From NCBI RefSeq assembly GCF_000176155.1, contig NZ_ACZO01000006.1, positions 1,302,001-1,366,000 of the forward strand: DNA of 64,000 bases, written 5' to 3'. A program made the position numbers and the translations under genes. Every line of letters begins with the position of its first letter. The stretch's first letter is position 1. Origin of the DNA: Vibrio metschnikovii CIP 69.14. GTDB taxonomy: Bacteria > Pseudomonadota > Gammaproteobacteria > Enterobacterales > Vibrionaceae. Below the pieces are notes generated by a model. It was not told the DNA's origin. It did no database searches and was given only the letters and a program-made list of their open reading frames with translations. Shown here in pieces: positions 51,314 to 61,970 of the stretch.

Positions 51314-54300
51314 TTAATGGGTTGCACGTGATTTCACATCATGACTGATCGCTTTGTCCAATTCAGCAGCCACGTGCCCCGGTGAACGCGTCGTTTGTGA
51401 AATCAATCGATACATCGCTGGAATAACAAATAATGTCACCAATGACGCAAACGCCATCCCAAAGAAAATCACTGTCCCTACCGAGACTCGACTTTCATAG
51501 CCAGCTCCTGTCGATAAAATCAGTGGTATCGCTCCAGCCAGTGTGGTGAACGCCGTCATCAGAATCGGCCGTAAACGTCGCGCAGAAGCATCAATGATGG
51601 CTTTCTCGAATTCATAACCTCGATCGCGCAACTGGTTGGCAAATTCAACAATCAGAATACCATTTTTCGTCACCATACCGATCAGCATGATCATCCCAAT
51701 TTGGCTATAAATGTTCATTCCCTGCCCCATGACAAATAGCCCTACAAATCCACCGAACACGCCCATAGGCACAGTGAACATCACCACTAATGGATTGATG
51801 AAGCTTTCAAATTGCGCTGCCAATACCAAATAGGCGACTAGCAAAGCTAATGCAAAGACAATCGCAACGCTGGATTGATTTTCTCGAAAATCTTTTGATT
51901 CCCCCGAGTAACTGACGGTGATATCACTCGGTAATATCTCTTGAGCTGTCTTATCCAAAAAGTCGAGCGCTTGGCCTAAGGTATACCCCTCGGCAAGGTT
52001 AGCCGTCATAGTGATCGCTTTTTGCTTATTGTAACGCGCTAAACGAATCGATGATGCAACCTCTTCAATATGGGTCAAAGTATCTAAGGTCACTAACTCC
52101 CCTGATGCTGTTCGCAAATAGATCTGGCTCAAATCCGAAGCGTTATTGAAGCGATTTTCGTCACCACGTAAATACACATCGTATTCTTCCCCTCGCTCGA
52201 CAAAGGTTGTGACCTTTTGTCCACCGAGCATCACTTCTAAGGTATTGGAAATCTCTTGCACACTGATACCGAGTTCAGCGGCACGCTGACGATCAACCGA
52301 AACAACCAGTTCTGGCGTTTTCTCTGAATAGTTACTGTCAACACCAGTCATCATCTGTGATTCTGTTGCACGCTGTTTAAGCACCTCAGTCCATTGTTGT
52401 AGCTCTTCATAATCAGATCCGCCAAGAACAAACTGCACCGGTTCACTAGAGCCGCCTCTGAACCCCGGCATAAATGGGAACACACGCACATCAGGAATAC
52501 CCGCCAGCGCTTGTCGTACATGATTCAAAGCCTGTTGAGCGGTGATATCGCGCTCATTCCAATCATCGAGGATCATGATCACAAAGCCAGTTTGATCCCC
52601 TGCGTTACCACCAAAAGCTGGTGATTGGATACTAAAGGATTTTAAAAAGCCTTGGCCGAGTAATGGCATTAACCGTGATTCGACCAAATCCATATTAGCT
52701 GCCATGCGATTATAACTGGTCGCATCAGCACCACGCACAAACGCAAAAATCACGCCGCGATCTTCAGAAGGGGTTAACTGAGCGGGAACCTGTTGATTAA
52801 GCGCATAGCTCCCCCCAACACAGGCGATGATCACTAGCGGAGCGGCCCACTTTGCACGTAAAGCGAGTTGTAAAGCACGGCGATAGTTGGCTTCTAATCG
52901 AGCAAACAGTTTATCGACCATACGATTAAAACGGTTCGGTTTAACATTGGCGCGTAAGATTTTGCTGCTGAGAACCGGGGTCAAGGTTAACGCGATTAAA
53001 GAAGAGAAAATCACGGACATTGCTAGCAGCACCGAAAACTCAGTGAAGAGTAACCCTACCATGCCATCCATAAACGAGATCGGTAAAAAAACCATCACTA
53101 AAACCAGTGTCGTGGCAATCACCGCAAACCCCACTTCCTGCGCCCCTTTATAAGCCGCCAGCAAGGGTTTCTCTCCTTGTTCAATATGATGATAGATATT
53201 TTCCATCACCACAATCGCGTCATCCACCACCAATCCGATAGCTAAAATTAACGCCATTAACGTGATCAAGTTAATCGAAAAACCAAAATAATAGGCAGCA
53301 ATCAACGACGATATTAATGAAACCGGTACGGTAACCGCAGGTATTAAGGTCGCACGCGCTTGACCAATAAAAATATACAGCACCAGTACCACCAGCCCAC
53401 CGGTAATAAAGAGCGTGCTATAGACCTCTTCAATCGAACGCTCAATAAACACCGTTGAGTCGTAATCAATTGCTAATCGAGTCCCTTCTGGCAAAAACGG
53501 CTGAACACGATCGACTTCCTGATGAATCCGAGCTGCTACCTCAAGCGGATTAGCGTCAGATTGAGGAATAATCCCCATACTGACATTGACCACTCCATCA
53601 CTTTTAAAGGTCGAGTTTTCATTTTCCGCCCCGATAAAGACATCCGCCACATCGCGCAAATAGATCGGCGTATTATCACTGGCTTGTTTAATCACTAATG
53701 ACTGAAAATCCTCTTCACTTTGATAGCTTCTCGCCGTGCGCACTGACATCACCGTAGAATCATTACGAACTTGTCCGCCGGGGCTTTCAATATTTTCTCG
53801 TCGTAATGCATTGGTAATATCGGTGGTGGTGATACCGCGCCCTGCCATTTGTTCTGGATTAAGACGAACGTACATGACTTTATATAAGCCGCCCGAAATA
53901 TCCACTGAGCTAACGCCACTGATCAAGCTAAACCTATCAACCAGTACGCGATCGATATAATCGGTAAGCTGAGTACGATCCATCGTGGATGAGCTTAAGT
54001 TAATGTATACCGAGGCCTCACCCGAACCATTACTCTTAAACACCTGCGGATCATCAGCTTGCTCTGGTAGTGATCGTTTCGCCCGCGCAACGGCATCACG
54101 AATATCGCTCACCCCTTCATTTAAATCGTAACCAAGCTTAAAGGTGACGGTAATTCGGGACATGCCATTACGGGTGGTTGAGCTAATTTCATCAATCCCA
54201 CTGATCCCGGCCAATTGGTCTTCAAGTACTGAAGTGATTTGACTTTCAATAATGGTCGCAGAAGCACCGCTGTATCGTGTCGAAATTGATACCACTGGAC

Positions 54301-54424
54301 TTTCAATATCCGGCATTTCACGTACAGAAAGTTTAGAAAAAGAAACCAAACCAAAAACACACAATAGTAAGCTTAACACCACCGCCGCAACGGGGCGTTT
54401 TACTGAGATATCCGATAACAACAT
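51314..54424 (-). CDS. vexH: RND multidrug efflux transporter (AcrB-type), probable VexH
   Basis: An inner-membrane proton-driven pump of 1036 residues with 12 membrane helices and two large periplasmic loops. The proton-relay Asp pair D401-D402 lies in GLVVDDAIVVMENI, the counterpart of D407/D408 in AcrB, and PVAAVVLSLLLCVFG is the first helix. V. cholerae has an RND pair (VexGH) at this chromosomal place, which is the basis of the name; substrates cannot be read from sequence. The start overlaps the stop of its membrane-fusion partner by one base. Confidence 0.88.
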   Translation of the reverse strand: MLLSDISVKRPVAAVVLSLLLCVFGLVSFSKLSVREMPDIESPVVSISTRYSGASATIIESQITSVLEDQLAGISGIDEISSTTRNGMSRITVTFKLGYDLNEGVSDIRDAVARAKRSLPEQADDPQVFKSNGSGEASVYINLSSSTMDRTQLTDYIDRVLVDRFSLISGVSSVDISGGLYKVMYVRLNPEQMAGRGITTTDITNALRRENIESPGGQVRNDSTVMSVRTARSYQSEEDFQSLVIKQASDNTPIYLRDVADVFIGAENENSTFKSDGVVNVSMGIIPQSDANPLEVAARIHQEVDRVQPFLPEGTRLAIDYDSTVFIERSIEEVYSTLFITGGLVVLVLYIFIGQARATLIPAVTVPVSLISSLIAAYYFGFSINLITLMALILAIGLVVDDAIVVMENIYHHIEQGEKPLLAAYKGAQEVGFAVIATTLVLVMVFLPISFMDGMVGLLFTEFSVLLAMSVIFSSLIALTLTPVLSSKILRANVKPNRFNRMVDKLFARLEANYRRALQLALRAKWAAPLVIIACVGGSYALNQQVPAQLTPSEDRGVIFAFVRGADATSYNRMAANMDLVESRLMPLLGQGFLKSFSIQSPAFGGNAGDQTGFVIMILDDWNERDITAQQALNHVRQALAGIPDVRVFPFMPGFRGGSSEPVQFVLGGSDYEELQQWTEVLKQRATESQMMTGVDSNYSEKTPELVVSVDRQRAAELGISVQEISNTLEVMLGGQKVTTFVERGEEYDVYLRGDENRFNNASDLSQIYLRTASGELVTLDTLTHIEEVASSIRLARYNKQKAITMTANLAEGYTLGQALDFLDKTAQEILPSDITVSYSGESKDFRENQSSVAIVFALALLVAYLVLAAQFESFINPLVVMFTVPMGVFGGFVGLFVMGQGMNIYSQIGMIMLIGMVTKNGILIVEFANQLRDRGYEFEKAIIDASARRLRPILMTAFTTLAGAIPLILSTGAGYESRVSVGTVIFFGMAFASLVTLFVIPAMYRLISQTTRSPGHVAAELDKAISHDVKSRATH

Positions 54425-55470
54425 TATTGTGCGCCTTTCTTAATCGGTTGACCGTCGGCTGTGACTTCTCTCACGCTTAACCCGTCACGCATATTGACAA
54501 TTCCTTGAACCACAATGCGTTGACCAATCTCTAATCCTCGTTCAATCACCACTTGATTGTCGATTCGAGTGCCCAATAGCACCTCTGTACGAGTCACTCG
54601 ATGATCATCACCAACTACATAGACATAGCGTTTGGTGCCTGAATATTCTAAAGCTTGTACCGGAATGATCGGAGCGGAAATGGGCGGAAAATCGAGTCGC
54701 GCAGAGATAAGCATCCCTGGTTTAAGACGTTGCTGAGGATTCTTAAATTCTATCCGCACGCGTAAATTTAATGTTTCTGGATTAATCCGTGAATCGATCG
54801 CAACGACTGTACCGGTGAAGACTTGATCAGGCCAAGCGGTCGTTTGTGCTAATACGGTCATCCCGCGTGATAAACTCGATAAATAACGCTCTGGTACATG
54901 TAAGTCTAAGCGCATCACCGATAGGTTATCCAATGTCATGAGTTCGTTCCCGACACTCACTAACTGACCACGATTAAAATCAATAAAGCCAATCGTGCCA
55001 TCAAACGGCGCTGTAATACGAAAATCAGCCAACTGAGCTTGAGCAGCCGCCAGTCTTGCTTGGGCAATATCAACACTGGAGCGTTGAGCGTCTAACTCAG
55101 TTTGAGTAATCGCATTGCGTTGCACCAAACGCTCATATTCCGCGAGTTTACGCTGTTCATCACGTAAATAGGCTTGTGCTTCGCTGACGGCAGCTTGGGC
55201 TTTAGCATCGTGTAACGTCATCAGCAATTGATCTTTTTTAACCAACTGATTGCTTTTAACCATGATGCTATCGATTCGTCCAGCCGCCTCGGCCGAAATA
55301 CTTATCGATTGATCAGCGACTAATTTGCCGATTAACGATAAACGTTGAGAAATTTGATGAACTTGTACCGACTCAATCACCACAGGCGTCGCCATGGGGG
55401 CAGAAGCCATAGTCGAAAAAGTCGGCAATGAGATTAATAACAAAGCAACAAGTAGCGATATTTTTTTCAT
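54424..55470 (-). CDS. vexG: RND efflux membrane-fusion protein, probable VexG
   Basis: A 348-residue periplasmic adaptor linking the RND pump to an outer-membrane channel. The start MKKISLLVALLLISLPTFSTMASA is a signal sequence, followed by the lipoyl/biotinyl-like half-motifs (ISISAEAAGRIDSIMVKSNQ and ITAPFDGTIGFIDFNRGQLV), a coiled-coil hairpin between them (about 100-145), and beta-barrel and membrane-proximal domains. ATG 55470 gives the signal peptide; an upstream in-frame start (55533) would bury it. No outer-membrane component is encoded here, so a TolC-type protein elsewhere is likely used. Confidence 0.88.
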   Translation of the reverse strand: MKKISLLVALLLISLPTFSTMASAPMATPVVIESVQVHQISQRLSLIGKLVADQSISISAEAAGRIDSIMVKSNQLVKKDQLLMTLHDAKAQAAVSEAQAYLRDEQRKLAEYERLVQRNAITQTELDAQRSSVDIAQARLAAAQAQLADFRITAPFDGTIGFIDFNRGQLVSVGNELMTLDNLSVMRLDLHVPERYLSSLSRGMTVLAQTTAWPDQVFTGTVVAIDSRINPETLNLRVRIEFKNPQQRLKPGMLISARLDFPPISAPIIPVQALEYSGTKRYVYVVGDDHRVTRTEVLLGTRIDNQVVIERGLEIGQRIVVQGIVNMRDGLSVREVTADGQPIKKGAQ

Positions 55471-55630
55471 GATCAGGTTCAGGTAATAAGTTACTGATTC
55501 TATTGTAACCGTTTCTGTGAACATAAACGTCAAGTAACGTAAAGATACTTTTAAAAACGGTAAGTTTTACCCGTGTGAGTAAAGCTTAGAATAGAGGCGC
55601 TAACGTTCGCAACACTTTGATGATGGACGA

Positions 55631-55763
55631 TATACACCCCAACGACTTGGAGTTGCAGGTAGGCGGCAGGTGAGTGAGTCCCCATGAGCATAGGCAAACT
55701 TATGTGATTGGAGTGAACCAACGTAGCCAACACCGCTGCAACTTCAAGTAGGAAGGGGATACA
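55631..55763. repeat. ERIC element, copy 3
   Basis: About 133 bases with TATACACC at the left and GGGGATACA at the right and the same inner landmarks as copies 1 and 2 (ACTTGGAGTTGCAGGTAGGC, GAGTCCCCATGAGCATAG, CAACTTCAAGTAGGAAGGGG). It lies upstream of the RND operon and the tRNA array. Confidence 0.88.
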
Positions 55764-55905
55764 TCATTAATAAGGGCTTTGAGAGCAAGATGATGGCTTA
55801 CACCATCACAACATGAAGCAAACCAAGCATAATGAAGATAAACCTTAATATCTGCCATGTTCTGCCCAAAAAGCCAGCATTCAATTCAAAATCATCAAAA
55901 AAGGG

Positions 55906-55933
55906 TTTACAGTAAGGCCGAGTTTGATAATAT
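55906..55933 (+). promoter_or_regulatory. promoter of the tRNA-Tyr array
   Basis: TTTACA (55906-55911), a 16-base spacer and TAATAT (55928-55933), followed at once by the G/C-rich GCGCTCCGC discriminator typical of stringently controlled stable-RNA promoters. It lies about 77 bases before the first tRNA. Confidence 0.7.
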
Positions 55934-56010
55934 GCGCTCCGCAGCTGAGCGATGCGTTGGGAAAACGTCGATTCAGCCTCGGATTGAATCTAGTTAATCC
56001 GTAAACCCTT

Positions 56011-56095
<85 letters not shown>

Positions 56096-56185
56096 TATTC
56101 TCTCGCAAGAGAAATCCTTGATTGATGCGTTGGGAAAACGTCAGTTGAGTGACGTGATAACGAATACGTTATCCGTAAACCCCCT

Positions 56186-56270
<85 letters not shown>

Positions 56271-56360
56271 TATTCTCTCGCAAGAGAAATCCTTGATTGA
56301 TGCGTTGGGAAAACGTCAGTTGAGTGACGTGATAACGAATACGTTATCCGTAAACCCCCT

Positions 56361-56445
<85 letters not shown>

Positions 56446-56536
56446 TATTCTCTCGCAAGAGAAACCCTTGATTGATGCGTTGGGAAAACGTCAGTTAAGT
56501 GACGTGATAACGAATACGTTATCCGTAAACCCCCTT

Positions 56537-56621
<85 letters not shown>

Positions 56622-56625
56622 TATT

Positions 56626-56656
56626 AAAAAGCCTGCTCAATGAGCAGGCTTTTTTC
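56626..56656 (+). terminator. terminator of the tRNA-Tyr array
   Basis: Stem AAAAAGCCTGCTCA / TGAGCAGGCTTTTT with a single-base loop interval and T6 tail. Confidence 0.92.
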
Positions 56657-56705
56657 ATCTTCAAATCCATGCTATCCCCTCTAGCAAATAAACCTTCAGA
56701 TAATA

Positions 56706-56741
56706 AAAAAGGCTTCACGTTATTATACGTGAAGCCAAAAA
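56706..56741 (-). terminator. terminator after treC
   Basis: Stem GGCTTCACGT / ACGTGAAGCC with loop TATTAT; on the minus strand it is followed by T6. It lies about 30 bases past the treC stop. Confidence 0.9.
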
Positions 56742-56771
56742 TCGAATCTTAACTAGAAGACTCAATCAGGA

Positions 56772-58457
56772 TTATCGATCAATCACTATCACTCGCGTCT
56801 CGTAGGGACGGAGAACTTGGTGTGCTAACACCGATTGCTGCTCAATACCGGCATAGTTACCTAATAGATAACTAGCCTTATCTAAAGCCAACTCTTCGGG
56901 TAACACCCACTCTTGTTCTTGATCATAGTAGTTATTGATACACAACAGGATTTGCTGATCATCTTGACGTTGATAGGCAAAAATTGCCGGATGTGACGGC
57001 AAGAGATCTCGATAATCACCACGGGTAATAACCGGTACCGTTTTACGCAATTCAATCAAACGTTGATAAAAGTAAAACACCGAATTTTTATCGGCTAACG
57101 CTTGTTCAGCATTGATCTGTGGGTAATTACTCGACACTTCTAACCAAGGCTGACCTTGGCTAAACCCAGCATAAACTTGACTGTTCCACTGCATCGGCGT
57201 GCGAGAATTATCACGAGATTTTTGCGCCAAAATCGCCAACATCTCTTGCTCACTAACCCCTTGCTGATTAACCATAATGTCATACATATTGGTGCTTTCC
57301 ACATCACGATACTGCTCAATGGAAGTGTAACCTGGGTTAGTCATGCCAATCTCTTCCCCTTGATAGACATAAGGAGTCCCTTGCATCATATGAATCGAGG
57401 CCGCTAACATTTTCGCCGATTCAACCCGATATTGGCTGTCATTGCCCAAGCGGCTAACGACCCGCGGTTGATCGTGGTTACACCAAAACAGCGCTCCCCA
57501 TCCTTGACCATTTAACCCCGTCTGCCAATGATTGAAAATTTGCTTCAATTGCAGAAAATCAAACGGCGCTTTGGTCCACTTTTCACCATTGAGATAATCG
57601 GCTTTAAGATGATGGAAATTAAATACCATCGACAACTCTTTACCGTCTAACGAAGAATATTGCTGACAATGTTCTAAAGTCGTCGACGACATTTCACCGA
57701 CCGTTACGCTGCCATAACGCTGGAACACATCGCGGCTGATCTCTTGCAGGTACTCATGAACCCGCGGACCATCAGTATAAAAACGGCGGCCATCCCCTTG
57801 CTGATCGTTAGGAAAATCCTGCTGCTTGGAAATCAGATTGATCACATCTAAGCGAAAGCCATCAACGCCTTTTTCAGCCCAAAATGCAATCACATCTTTG
57901 ACTTCTTGACGAACCTGAGGGTTTTCCCAGTTTAAATCCGCCTGCTGCTCAGCAAATAGATGAAGATAATATTGATTGGTCGCTTTATCGAGCGCCCATG
58001 CACTGCCGCCAAACTTTGATTGCCAATTATTGGGGACACCACCCTCGACCGGATCATGCCAAATATAGTAATCACGATAAGGACTATTTTTATCGCCCAG
58101 AGCCGATTGAAACCATGCATGATCAGTGGAAGTATGGTTAACCACGATATCCATAATGATACGAATACCACGCTGATGCGCCTGTTCTAATAGCTGATCA
58201 AAGTCAGCCATAGTGCCAAAATCGGGGTTAATGGCATAATAATCGGCAATATCATAACCATTATCGATCATCGGGGATTGATAAACCGGCGTTAACCAGA
58301 TGGCATCGATACCTAATTTCTGCAAATAATCGAGCTTAGAAATAATACCCGGAATATCGCCAGTGCCTTTATTACCGCTATCGCAAAAGCTTTTAGGATA
58401 AATTTGATAAATGGTGGCGGTTTTCCACCATAACGGATCTTGATTAACTGCACTCAT
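56772..58457 (-). CDS. treC: trehalose-6-phosphate hydrolase
   Basis: Splits cytoplasmic trehalose-6-phosphate to glucose and glucose-6-phosphate. A 561-residue GH13 enzyme with nucleophile D204 (DGFRLDVIN), acid/base E255 (VTVGEMSS) and D329 (WCNHDQPR). The N terminus WWKTATIYQIYPKSFCDS is typical. It is preceded by treB after 61 bases and works on the product of TreB. Confidence 0.96.
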   Translation of the reverse strand: MSAVNQDPLWWKTATIYQIYPKSFCDSGNKGTGDIPGIISKLDYLQKLGIDAIWLTPVYQSPMIDNGYDIADYYAINPDFGTMADFDQLLEQAHQRGIRIIMDIVVNHTSTDHAWFQSALGDKNSPYRDYYIWHDPVEGGVPNNWQSKFGGSAWALDKATNQYYLHLFAEQQADLNWENPQVRQEVKDVIAFWAEKGVDGFRLDVINLISKQQDFPNDQQGDGRRFYTDGPRVHEYLQEISRDVFQRYGSVTVGEMSSTTLEHCQQYSSLDGKELSMVFNFHHLKADYLNGEKWTKAPFDFLQLKQIFNHWQTGLNGQGWGALFWCNHDQPRVVSRLGNDSQYRVESAKMLAASIHMMQGTPYVYQGEEIGMTNPGYTSIEQYRDVESTNMYDIMVNQQGVSEQEMLAILAQKSRDNSRTPMQWNSQVYAGFSQGQPWLEVSSNYPQINAEQALADKNSVFYFYQRLIELRKTVPVITRGDYRDLLPSHPAIFAYQRQDDQQILLCINNYYDQEQEWVLPEELALDKASYLLGNYAGIEQQSVLAHQVLRPYETRVIVIDR

Positions 58458-58518
58458 AACTTACTCACTTACCAAAATAATGAACAGAGTGGCCAATGAG
58501 CCACTCTAAAAATGCTAA

Positions 58519-59943
58519 TTACGCTTTACTGACTTCTAATTCGCCTTTGGCTAACGCACGCTTGTACATCACTAAGGTCAAGGCAGCCGGAACGATAATC
58601 GCCACGACCATCGCGACTAAGAAAGTCAGCCAATATTGCGGTTGAATGGAGAGAATACCTGGCAAGCCACCAACGCCGATGCCATTAGCCATCACGCCAG
58701 CACTACCACAAATTGCCGCGGCCAGTGCACTACCAATCATCGCGCTCAACATTGGGAATTTATACTTGAGGTTGATACCGTACATCGCAGGCTCGGTAAC
58801 CCCAAGATAAGCGGAAATAGCCGCCGGTACCGAAATATCGCGCTCACCATGTTTTTTACTGATGATGATGATGCCGACTACCGCTGACGCTTGCGCAATA
58901 TTAGAAAGTGCAATCAGCGGCCAAATCGGTGTACCACCCAGTTGCTGCATGAGTTGCAAATCAACCGCGTTAGTGGTGTGGTGAATACCGGTGATCACCA
59001 GTGGCGCGTATAGGAAGCCAAACACCATCGAACCCAATACCGCAAAATCACCCGTCATCGCCGCTTTAGCCGCAAAAGCCACCCCATCACCAATCACGCG
59101 TCCAAATGGACCAATAAACGCGTGTGCCAGAATCACTGCTAAAATCAACGAAATGAAAGGCACCACCACTAAATAGAGATAAGCGGGAATAATGCGTTTG
59201 AGATTGGTTTCAATAAAGGCCAGCACCACCCCAGCAAGAATGGCGGGAATAACCTGTGCTTGATAGCCAACTTTTTCAATCACAAACCAACCAAAATCCC
59301 AGACTTCTGGCACTTGAGTACCAATCAGATAGGCGTTCATCAATTGCGGAGAAACTAAGGTTACCCCCAGAGTAATCCCCAAAATCGGTGTCCCACCGAG
59401 TTTCTTCACTGTCGACCAACACACCCCGACCGGTAAGAAGAAGAAAATCGCTTCACCAATTAACCATAAAAAGGCATGGACACTGGCCCAAAACTGGCTA
59501 ATTTCAGTTAATGTTTGGCCATCAAACATCTTGATGTCGCCAATAACATTACGGAAACCTAAAATCAAACCACCGGTGATGATAGCAGGCAGAAGCGGGA
59601 CAAAGATTTCAGCTAAATGGGAAATACCACGCTCTAACGCATTCATATTTTTACGCGCGGCAAGTTTGGCATCGTCTTTTGACGCTTCTGATTTACCCGT
59701 CAGTTGCAGCAAGATTTTATAAACCTCGTCAACCTCAGTACCAATCACCACTTGAAATTGCCCAGCATTAGTAAAGCAACCTTTGACCATACCAATGGTT
59801 TCAATCTGCTTAATGTCGGCTTTTTCAGTATCATTTAATACAAAACGTAAGCGAGTTAAGCAGTGGCTGACACTAGCAATATTTTCATTACCGCCGATCA
59901 GCTCAATAAGACGTACCACGTCTTGTTTGACTATCTTACCCAT
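58519..59943 (-). CDS. treB: trehalose-specific PTS EIIBC component
   Basis: Imports trehalose as trehalose-6-phosphate. The N-terminal EIIB domain has the phosphorylated Cys28 in SVSHCLTRLRF, and the EIIC domain (about 105-465) has about ten membrane helices with GITEPAMYGI-like GVTEPAMYGINLKY. There is no EIIA domain, so EIIA-Glc (Crr) is the expected donor. The start is taken as ATG 59943; GTG 59955 would add four residues. A TreR-type operator overlaps the -35 upstream. Confidence 0.95.
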   Translation of the reverse strand: MGKIVKQDVVRLIELIGGNENIASVSHCLTRLRFVLNDTEKADIKQIETIGMVKGCFTNAGQFQVVIGTEVDEVYKILLQLTGKSEASKDDAKLAARKNMNALERGISHLAEIFVPLLPAIITGGLILGFRNVIGDIKMFDGQTLTEISQFWASVHAFLWLIGEAIFFFLPVGVCWSTVKKLGGTPILGITLGVTLVSPQLMNAYLIGTQVPEVWDFGWFVIEKVGYQAQVIPAILAGVVLAFIETNLKRIIPAYLYLVVVPFISLILAVILAHAFIGPFGRVIGDGVAFAAKAAMTGDFAVLGSMVFGFLYAPLVITGIHHTTNAVDLQLMQQLGGTPIWPLIALSNIAQASAVVGIIIISKKHGERDISVPAAISAYLGVTEPAMYGINLKYKFPMLSAMIGSALAAAICGSAGVMANGIGVGGLPGILSIQPQYWLTFLVAMVVAIIVPAALTLVMYKRALAKGELEVSKA

Positions 59944-59973
59944 ACCCTTATCCACCCTATTTGGTTTTTACTT

Positions 59974-60001
59974 ATAATAGTTGAACTTACCATGGGAACA
60001 A
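59974..60001 (-). promoter_or_regulatory. treB promoter
   Basis: On the minus strand, TTGTTC (59996-60001), a 16-base spacer and TATTAT (59974-59979). The -35 lies inside the proximal TreR palindrome, so repressor binding would block polymerase directly. Confidence 0.6.
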
Positions 60002-60006
60002 TCCCA
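59993..60006. promoter_or_regulatory. TreR-type operator, proximal
   Basis: TGGGAACAATCCCA, a palindrome with 5-bp arms that resembles the E. coli TreR site (GGGAACGTTCCC core). It overlaps the proposed treB -35. Confidence 0.8.
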
Positions 60007-60046
60007 AATCTGATTGAATAATGGCACAATGAATGAAAAACCAAAA

Positions 60047-60060
60047 TGGGAACAATCCCA
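60047..60060. promoter_or_regulatory. TreR-type operator, distal
   Basis: Exact second copy of TGGGAACAATCCCA, 54 bases from the first. Two identical sites about five helical turns apart suggest cooperative or looped binding by TreR. Confidence 0.75.
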
Positions 60061-60180
60061 TTAATTGAAAGCGATCACAAACAATCGAATCATCAATAGT
60101 AAAAGAGATACGCAACATCCAAAGAATTTGCAGTGGTCGCTAGGTTAACAAAGGTCGTCGCGTTAAAAGAAAGTGGGGAT

Positions 60181-60219
60181 AAAATACGTTAACTCCGACC
60201 ATACAGAGTTAACGTAAAA
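60181..60219 (-). terminator. terminator after treR
   Basis: A perfect 11-bp stem TACGTTAACTC / GAGTTAACGTA with a ten-base loop; on the minus strand it runs into TTTTATCC. It separates treR from treB, so treBC is driven mainly from its own promoter. Confidence 0.75.
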
Positions 60220-60286
60220 TGAAGAATAACCCACTGATAATTATGAAGAGTTTTCAGATCACCTAGAAAGCCCAACACTCATGGCG

Positions 60287-61240
60287 TTATCTAAAATAAG
60301 CGGGGGGTTGAGTTAAATGTACCGGTTCGGTTAACTCACCAGATAAGTGTTTAATGAGTAGCTCTGCGGCTTGCTTGCCAGCCTGACGATAACCCGGATC
60401 AACGCTATAGATGTTAGGAAATAAAAAAGACAGCAGCTCATTACCACCGACACCCGTTACAACAATGTCATCACGCTGCTGCTCTTGTAAGCGCTTAATG
60501 ACGCCCAAAGCCAAAGTATCACTGGCACAGACAATGGCCTCAGTATGAGCATTTAAAACGTTATCAACCAACTGATAAGCGCTTTCATGGTGTAGCTCAC
60601 CGGTTTCAAATCTGGCTTCGATACCCTGCTGTTGGCACCAATTCAGATAAGCTTGTAAGCGCATTAAACCGGTTGTTTTATCTTTTGGATTAACGCCAAT
60701 AAACGCAATATTGGTTAATCCTTTATGCTTAAGATGGGTTAAGGCTGCTTCAATTAAAGCTTGATGGTCGTAATTAATCGAAGAAATGGAATCATGATCC
60801 ATGGCAACCAACACCGCTTTATCTTGCCACTCTGCTAATGACGTTAAATCAATATCGGTAAAACCAAAGACAATCACACCATCGACATTACGCTTTTCAA
60901 GTACGTTGAGATGCTCACGGGTTTTATCACGATTAAATTGGCTCTCCATGATCACCACATCATAACCGTGCGCATACAGCACCTGTAACATACTGCTGAT
61001 CGAACGATTTTCTGATGGCGAATCTAAGCGGGAAATAATCACCCCCACCACTTTTTGACTGCCGCCACGCATCGACTGAGCGGACTTCGAAGGTACATAA
61101 CCGCACTCGGCAATCACCTGCTCGACTCGTTGCCGAGTTTCAGGTTTTACTTTCGGATCATTGGTTAATACCCGAGATACCGTCGATTTACCGACACCTG
61201 AAAGGCGAGCTATGTCGGTTATGGTCAGTTTTTTAGCCAT
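60287..61240 (-). CDS. treR: TreR, LacI-family trehalose repressor
   Basis: A 317-residue repressor with N-terminal LacI helix-turn-helix (LTITDIARLSGVGKSTVSRVLTNDPKV) and a periplasmic-binding-like effector domain; in E. coli trehalose-6-phosphate is the inducer. ATG 61240 shares its A with the gmhB stop, so the two overlap by one base and translation is probably coupled. Position upstream of treBC and the paired operators support the name. Confidence 0.93.
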   Translation of the reverse strand: MAKKLTITDIARLSGVGKSTVSRVLTNDPKVKPETRQRVEQVIAECGYVPSKSAQSMRGGSQKVVGVIISRLDSPSENRSISSMLQVLYAHGYDVVIMESQFNRDKTREHLNVLEKRNVDGVIVFGFTDIDLTSLAEWQDKAVLVAMDHDSISSINYDHQALIEAALTHLKHKGLTNIAFIGVNPKDKTTGLMRLQAYLNWCQQQGIEARFETGELHHESAYQLVDNVLNAHTEAIVCASDTLALGVIKRLQEQQRDDIVVTGVGGNELLSFLFPNIYSVDPGYRQAGKQAAELLIKHLSGELTEPVHLTQPPAYFR

Positions 61241-61812
61241 TAATCCTTTGCCACCAACGATTGAGCTGCCAAATAAGCAGGCACATCGGCAATACTCTCC
61301 AACACAACCTCAGCCAACGCTTCACCTTGTGGAGTAATCGCTTTACCAGTACGCACTAAAATTTTCCGCCCAACGTCTGCCGCTTGAGCAGCCATCATAT
61401 CTTCCGCTTTATCACCAATCATCACTGAGTTCGCCATGTCTATTTTTAGAAAGTCGCGTGCAGAAAACAACATTCCCGGCTTAGGCTTACGACAATCACA
61501 CTCTTGACGATACGGCTCAACGCCATGTTCTGGATGATGTGGACAATAATAGATACCATCCAGCTCGACACCATGATCGACAAAGTTCCAATCCATCCAT
61601 TGCGTTAAAGAGAGAAAACGATCTTCACTAAACAATCCACGAGCTATCCCTGATTGGTTGGTCACCAGTACCAATAAGTAACCCATCTCTTTTAACTGCT
61701 TTGCCGCAGTGAAGACCCCTTCGATGAAATGAAAATCGTGCTCATCGTGCACATAACCATGATCGACATTAATCACACCATCACGATCCAAAAACACAGC
61801 AGGTTTCGCCAA
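61240..61812 (-). CDS. gmhB: D-glycero-beta-D-manno-heptose 1,7-bisphosphate 7-phosphatase
   Basis: A 190-residue HAD-family phosphatase of ADP-heptose synthesis for LPS inner core. The nucleophile motif is DRDGVIN (residues 9-15), [10 protein letters not shown] follows near 50, and the zinc loop has CPHHPEHG and [20 protein letters not shown] is the third HAD motif. It is cotranscribed with treR, an odd functional pair also seen in V. cholerae. Confidence 0.94.
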   Translation of the reverse strand: MAKPAVFLDRDGVINVDHGYVHDEHDFHFIEGVFTAAKQLKEMGYLLVLVTNQSGIARGLFSEDRFLSLTQWMDWNFVDHGVELDGIYYCPHHPEHGVEPYRQECDCRKPKPGMLFSARDFLKIDMANSVMIGDKAEDMMAAQAADVGRKILVRTGKAITPQGEALAEVVLESIADVPAYLAAQSLVAKD

Positions 61813-61970
61813 AATATTGCTCTCTTAGGATGTATTTGCTAAGAATTATACTCAACTATACTCAAGATGCTACACGCAAAAGTATTGCATCACTGCCAGT
61901 AACGTCAGCACTTCAACTATTCCTTCCTTAATGAGTCGTTAAGTTGATTACTTTTATTTCACAGCAATTT

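Noticed and set aside
51314..55470. RND pair as an acquired resistance island
   Set aside because: It lies in conserved synteny, with no mobile-element genes or integration-site signs around it; the nearby tRNA genes are intact and not flanked by an integrase.
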